A DNA stretch of 64,000 nt from an uncultured Clostridia bacterium (GTDB taxonomy: Bacteria > Bacillota > Clostridia > Christensenellales > Borkfalkiaceae). The notes under the pieces were generated by a model. It did no database searches. It saw nothing but the letters and a program-made list of their open reading frames with translations, and had not been told where the DNA came from. This document shows positions 60,200 through 64,000 of the stretch, piece after piece. The position numbers and the translations under genes are program-made. Each line of letters starts with the position of its first letter. Position 1 is the stretch's first letter. The stretch lies in assembly GCA_934247935.1 (NCBI GenBank), contig CAKQKE010000001.1, positions 62,001-126,000 of the forward strand, given 5' to 3'.

Positions 60200-61315
60200 A
60201 TGGAAAAATTTTCTTACGAAGTAATAAAACAAGACGCTAAAAGCGGCGCGAGGGCGGGTATACTTCACACTCCGCACGGAGATATCGAAACCCCCATTTA
60301 CATGCCGGTAGGCACGCAAGCCACGGTTAAAGGCGTGTACCCGAGAGACTTAAAAGAGGCGGGCGCGCAAATCATTTTAGCCAATACTTACCACCTTTTT
60401 ATGCGACCCGGCGACGAAATAGTTAAAAACGCGGGCGGTTTGCATAAATTTATGAATTGGGACAAGCCTATTTTGACCGATAGCGGCGGTTTCCAGGTCT
60501 TTTCGCTTGCAAAACTCAACAATATCACCGACGAAGGCGTAATTTTCAGTTCTAACGTAGACGGCAGTAAGCATTTTATCACGCCGGAAAGGGCAATCGA
60601 CATCGAAAACAACCTCGGTGCCGATATCATTATGGCTTTCGATCAATGCAGCGAGTACGGCGCAGACCACAAATCATCGGAAAAGGCAATGAAACGTACG
60701 TTGAGTTGGCTCGATAGGTGCTATAACCACCATAAAAACGAAAATCAAGCGTTGTTCCCCATAATTCAAGGTAATTTATACAAAGATTTAAGGGAAATCA
60801 GCGCAAGAGAAACTTTGCCTTACGCAAAACACGGTATCGCTATAGGCGGTTTGTCCGTCGGCGAACCGAAACCGTTAATGTATGAAATGCTGGACTTTTT
60901 ATTGGATAAATATCCGACCAACGTACCTCGTTATTTAATGGGCGTTGGTAGTCCCGATTGCCTTATCGAAGGCGTTTTAAGGGGCGTGGATATGTTCGAC
61001 TGCGTGCTTGCGACGAGAATCGCAAGAAACGGCACGGCAATGACTTCGAGGGGCAAAATCGTCGTAAGAAACGGCAAATATAAAGACGATTACACGCCGC
61101 TCGATCCCGAGTGCAACTGTTATTGTTGCAGAAATTACACAAAAGCGTACCTTCGTCACACCATAAACGTTGGCGAAATGATCGGCGGCATGCTTTTAAG
61201 TTTGCACAACATAACTTTCCTTTTAAAATTGATGAAAGACGTGAGAAATGCCATACTCGGCGATTATTTGCAAGATTTTGTCAAAGAGTTTTATGAAAAA
61301 TACGGAAAAGTTTAA
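60200..61315 (+). CDS. tgt: Queuine/preQ1 tRNA-guanine transglycosylase
   Basis: 371 residues. It exchanges guanine 34 of GUN anticodons for preQ1. The substrate block is LTDSGGFQVFSLAKL, followed by IIMAFDQCSEYGA and the GLSVGEP loop. The zinc site is C-N-C-Y-C-C-x(n)-H (CNCYCCRNYTKAYLRH). Its partner queA lies upstream across the repeats. The ribosome binding site is weak (GAG). Confidence 0.97.
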   Translation: MEKFSYEVIKQDAKSGARAGILHTPHGDIETPIYMPVGTQATVKGVYPRDLKEAGAQIILANTYHLFMRPGDEIVKNAGGLHKFMNWDKPILTDSGGFQVFSLAKLNNITDEGVIFSSNVDGSKHFITPERAIDIENNLGADIIMAFDQCSEYGADHKSSEKAMKRTLSWLDRCYNHHKNENQALFPIIQGNLYKDLREISARETLPYAKHGIAIGGLSVGEPKPLMYEMLDFLLDKYPTNVPRYLMGVGSPDCLIEGVLRGVDMFDCVLATRIARNGTAMTSRGKIVVRNGKYKDDYTPLDPECNCYCCRNYTKAYLRHTINVGEMIGGMLLSLHNITFLLKLMKDVRNAILGDYLQDFVKEFYEKYGKV

Positions 61316-61392
61316 CTATTGTGCGGCAATCGCTTGCAAAACTTAATAAAATCATTTATTATATTTAGTGTAAAAATATTGGAGGAACAAAT

Positions 61393-61797
61393 ATGTTATA
61401 TAATTTATGCGCCGCTAAAAACTACGCAAGTTTGATTATGCTTGGCTTTTTGGTTGTTTTGTTTATCGTTATGCTCGTTGTAAGCAACAAACAAAAAAAG
61501 AAACAACAAAAAGAAATTCAAGAAAAACTCGACTCGCTTAAAGTTGGCGACAGAGTAAAGACTATCGGTCTTATTTGCGGAATAGTTGTGGACGTAAACC
61601 CCGAAGAAAACACTTTCGTGCTTGAAACCGGCAAGGGCAACCACGGTTCGTTTATCAAATTCGATAAAAGCGCGATTTATCAGATTTCATCAAAGAAGAA
61701 AGAAGATAAAAAGGCAGAAGAAACTGCTGCCGAGGTAGAGGAAAACACCAAAACCGAGGAAGAAGTTAAAGAAGAAACTGCAGAAAATAAAGACTGA
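61393..61797 (+). CDS. yajC: Preprotein translocase subunit YajC
   Basis: 134 residues. One N-terminal membrane helix (about 12-30) is followed by a cytoplasmic domain with LDSLKVGDRVKTIGLICGIVVDV, typical of YajC. The C-terminus is long, acidic and Glu-rich. It associates with SecDF and YidC. TGGAGG precedes the ATG. A terminator follows. Confidence 0.93.
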   Translation: MLYNLCAAKNYASLIMLGFLVVLFIVMLVVSNKQKKKQQKEIQEKLDSLKVGDRVKTIGLICGIVVDVNPEENTFVLETGKGNHGSFIKFDKSAIYQISSKKKEDKKAEETAAEVEENTKTEEEVKEETAENKD

Positions 61798-61816
61798 TTA
61801 TCATAAAAAACAAGTT

Positions 61817-61856
61817 CTCCGCATATATCATTTTTGATAGGTGCGGAGGTTTTTTT
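61817..61856 (+). terminator. Terminator after yajC whose 3' arm contains the next gene's ribosome binding site
   Basis: CTCCGCA (61817-61823) pairs with TGCGGAG (61842-61848), with an inner ATCA/TGAT pairing and a T-run up to 61856. GGAGG at 61845-61849 is also the ribosome binding site for the ATG at 61857. Confidence 0.8.
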
Positions 61857-62234
61857 ATGTCATTATTTCAAGATTTCAAATTTTTAAAAAGCGTTAAGGC
61901 GGCGGCGATCGCAATCGTAACCGCGCTTGTTTTCGTTCTTGTTTTCTCTTTTATAGTAAAACTCACTGGTTTAAGCGGCGGGGCGGTTAAAGTAGTCAAT
62001 CAGTTTATAAAAGTCGTTTCGCTTATCGTCGGCTGTTTATTTGCGCTCGGCAGCGAAAAAGGACTTATAAGCGGCTGTTTGGCGGGGTTGATTTTCGGCG
62101 TGATTACATATTTTCTTTTCGGGTTGATAAGCGGCGGCGTTTCCGTCGGCATAGAATTTATTTGGGAAGTAATGTTGTGTTGCGTGATAGGCTGTCTTTC
62201 GGGCGTGCTTGCCGTAAACGTAAAGAAAAGATAA
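61857..62234 (+). CDS. TIGR04086-type small membrane protein
   Basis: 125 residues with four hydrophobic helices (about 15-37, 50-62, 68-90, 98-118). The G-G-V-S-V-G linker and the glycine-rich helices fit the TIGR04086 (YrzE) group, which in Bacillota lies between yajC and secDF. Function is not known. The ribosome binding site GGAGG sits within the 3' arm of the preceding terminator, so both transcription and translation of this gene may be attenuated. Confidence 0.8.
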   Translation: MSLFQDFKFLKSVKAAAIAIVTALVFVLVFSFIVKLTGLSGGAVKVVNQFIKVVSLIVGCLFALGSEKGLISGCLAGLIFGVITYFLFGLISGGVSVGIEFIWEVMLCCVIGCLSGVLAVNVKKR

Positions 62235-62239
62235 CAAAA

Positions 62240-62400
62240 TCGCTATAAATCGGTGCAAAGATTTAGTATAAATCCGGAGAATAACGGCGCAAGAATTAAA
62301 AATGAAACCGCCATAAAGCGGCGCAATATTAAAAAACGAAATCACTATAAATCGGCACAGAGCAAGAAACAAATATAAAGCGGCGCAGTGCAAGAATAAA
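62240..62400. repeat. Degenerate short tandem repeats
   Basis: Four or five loose units of TATAAAKCGGCGCA, spaced about 30-35 bases, occur at about 62244, 62268, 62312, 62345 and 62374. Identity between units is partial. Confidence 0.55.
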
Positions 62401-62417
62401 TAATAAATATGAAATTC

Positions 62418-62452
62418 CGGCGTAGGGCATAAGTTTGCTCTGCGCCGTTTTC
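62418..62452 (+). terminator. Stable hairpin before the secD promoter
   Basis: CGGCGTAGGGC (62418-62428) pairs with GCTCTGCGCCG (62437-62447), with two G-T wobbles, followed by TTTT. It may end the yajC/TIGR04086 transcript. Confidence 0.6.
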
Positions 62453-62635
62453 GTGCGAAAAAAACAAGTTTTAAAGCGGCGGTTGAAGTGTGTTTTTCGC
62501 TTTAAAACAATACGTTTTAATAGTCGGATTGCAAATATAAGTCACCAAACGGCGGTTTAAGCATTATTAAGCAAACCGTTTGTCGCAATCAAAGCCTAAA
62601 TTTAAGCAAAAAGGCAAAAATTTTCCCGAAAACTA

Positions 62636-62664
62636 TTGACTTAAACTTCATTTAGTCTTATAAT
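62636..62664 (+). promoter_or_regulatory. Sigma-A promoter for secD
   Basis: TTGACT (62636-62641), a 17-base spacer and a perfect TATAAT (62659-62664). The leader holds a hairpin, ATAGATA (62681-62687) with TATCTAT (62697-62703). Confidence 0.75.
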
Positions 62665-62741
62665 ATATAAGTATTATATTATAGATATCCATGCGGTATC
62701 TATGTCAGCAAGATAAATGCTTTAATCGGCAGGAGGCAAAA

Positions 62742-64000
62742 ATGAGTAAGACAAAATCAATTATCGTCATTACCCTTATCACCATAATCGTGGCAATAGT
62801 AGGCGTTATGTGTTTTGCAAGTTTCGATTTACCCGGAAACAGCATAAAAAGATATAACTCTATACTCAGCACCATCGATAAAGGTATTGACCTTAAAGGC
62901 GGATATTACGCCGTACTTGATCCCTCGACGGTAGACGGAAAGGACGTCGTTCTTGACGATGCAATTACGGTGTTACAAACAAGACTTGACAATAACGGAT
63001 ATACCGAAGCGACCATATCCGTACAAGACGGCTCTAAAATCAGAGTCGAAATTCCCGACGTAGACAACGTTGAAGAGGTATTCAAACTCATCACCAACAC
63101 GGGCGAACTTCAGTTCAGAGATTCAACCGGTTACGTTTGGATAAAGGGCAGCGTTCACCTTAAAAGCGCAGAGTTGGGTATGGATAACGACGGAAAATAT
63201 TGCGTCAACATCAACTTCAACTCAAAAGGTGCGGCAAGATTTTACGAGGCTACTTCCGCAATCTTAAAATTGGATACAAAGACGATGCCTATTTACCTCG
63301 GCGACGAACTTATTTCTTCTCCCACGGTAAACGAGGCAATTAATAAATCGTCCGCGTCGATTACGGGTTCTTTCACAAGGGAAGAGGCAGAAACGCTTGC
63401 AAACGTAATCAACAGCGGTAAATCCACTTACGTGTTTAAAGTCGAAAGTTCGCGTAGAATAAGCGCAACTTTGGGCGAAGACGCATTGAGCAAGGCTATT
63501 TTGGCTGCAGGTATCGGTCTTGTGATTATATTCGTACTTATGTTAATCGTTTATAAGGGTCTCGGTCTCGTTGCAGACTTTGCACTTATAATTTATACGA
63601 TTTTCTACGTAGTGCTTCTTGCAATTATCCCCGGCGTACAACTTACGCTCCCGGGTATTGCGGGTATCATACTTTCGATAGGTATGGCGGTCGACGCAAA
63701 CGTGCTTATTTTCGAGAGAATTAAAGACGAATACGCAGTAGGCAAAACGGTTACCGCCGCTATTAAGTCCGGTTTCAAACGTGCCGTCGTTACGGTACTT
63801 GACTCCAATATTACCACGGTAATCGCGGCAATATGTCTTTTCTTATTCAGTAACGGTTCTATAAAAGGCTTCTCTGTTACGTTGCTTTTGGGTATCGTTG
63901 TTTCTATGTTTACCGCGGTGCTTGTTTCAAGAGGACTTATCGCTCTTTTCAGACCGCTTTCAAAGCATCAGGACAAGTTCTTTAATCTTGTAAGAGAGGA
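62742..64000 (+). CDS. secD: Protein translocase subunit SecD (or SecDF), 5' part
   Basis: The frame runs from the ATG at 62742 (AGGAGG before it) to the window's end without a stop: 419 complete codons. An N-terminal membrane helix is followed by DKGIDLKGGYYAVLDP, the SecD D1 motif, and a periplasmic P1 domain. The membrane domain carries GIAGIILSIGMAVDANVLIFERIKDE, the conserved D-A-N block of SecD/SecF that uses the proton gradient to pull proteins out. Whether it is a separate SecD or a SecDF fusion cannot be decided here. Confidence 0.95.
   Translation, partial: MSKTKSIIVITLITIIVAIVGVMCFASFDLPGNSIKRYNSILSTIDKGIDLKGGYYAVLDPSTVDGKDVVLDDAITVLQTRLDNNGYTEATISVQDGSKIRVEIPDVDNVEEVFKLITNTGELQFRDSTGYVWIKGSVHLKSAELGMDNDGKYCVNINFNSKGAARFYEATSAILKLDTKTMPIYLGDELISSPTVNEAINKSSASITGSFTREEAETLANVINSGKSTYVFKVESSRRISATLGEDALSKAILAAGIGLVIIFVLMLIVYKGLGLVADFALIIYTIFYVVLLAIIPGVQLTLPGIAGIILSIGMAVDANVLIFERIKDEYAVGKTVTAAIKSGFKRAVVTVLDSNITTVIAAICLFLFSNGSIKGFSVTLLLGIVVSMFTAVLVSRGLIALFRPLSKHQDKFFNLVRE

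Larger units (their letters stand above)
62235..62635. other. Gap before the secD promoter with degenerate tandem repeats
   Basis: Degenerate repeat units fill about 62240-62400. A stable hairpin lies at 62418-62447. The remainder to 62635 is AT-rich with no gene or repeat recognised. Confidence 0.5.

Overview
The window looks like a chromosomal segment of a spore-forming Bacillota, most likely an uncultured gut-type clostridium. The evidence is gene order: yicC-rpoZ-priA-def-fmt-rsmB-rlmN-rsgA-rpe, rpmB divergent from asp23-fakA-recG, ytxC-thrS-infC-rpmI-rplT, and ruvCAB-queA-tgt-yajC-secD. Other support comes from an intact sigma-K gene, Hsp33, RNase J, strong GGAGG ribosome binding sites and TTGACA/TATAAT promoters. 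The assignment to Clostridia is inference. No rRNA, tRNA, insertion sequence, prophage or CRISPR array was seen.

Layout. Positions 1-2500 hold the 3' end of pcrA and ligA. Positions 2760-11860 hold a translation and RNA-maintenance run, much of it with overlapping stops and starts. Positions 11910-12775 hold a small accessory cassette: a Cro/C1 regulator divergent from a small membrane protein, with two inverted operators between them and near-identical terminators on both sides. Positions 13020-17560 hold rpmB, then asp23, a FakA-like kinase and recG. A minus-strand lysine/DAP operon (asd-dapA-dapB) covers 17690-20700. Positions 21050-27560 hold less well known genes: a membrane protein, a methyltransferase, hslO, a TPR/alpha-solenoid pair and a YkvI-like transporter. 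A minus-strand ABC importer of the SsuABC/ThiXYZ type follows. Next come valS, RNase J with the tRNA hydroxyuridine genes trmR and trhP, sigK, an SDR with thyA-folA, a DegV-FakA fatty-acid kinase pair, a phosphoribosyltransferase, a calcium-type P-ATPase with ytxC, thrS, the IF3/L35/L20 operon, a SPOUT methylase and yebC. A GH43 lipoprotein and an HtrA-like lipoprotein flank a gene-free, highly structured stretch. The window ends in the ruv-que-sec cluster, which is interrupted by arrays of extragenic repeats and cut inside secD.

Most of the content is core. The less ordinary observations are: a candidate structured RNA at about 54320-54555; a promoter/structured RNA/terminator unit upstream of thrS; an apparent ATT start codon for rsgA, beside the classical ATT start of infC; the regulator cassette between duplicated terminators; two families of extragenic repeats between queA and tgt; and several genes whose start lies in or right after a terminator-like hairpin. 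No novel multi-gene defence or metabolic system was recognised.
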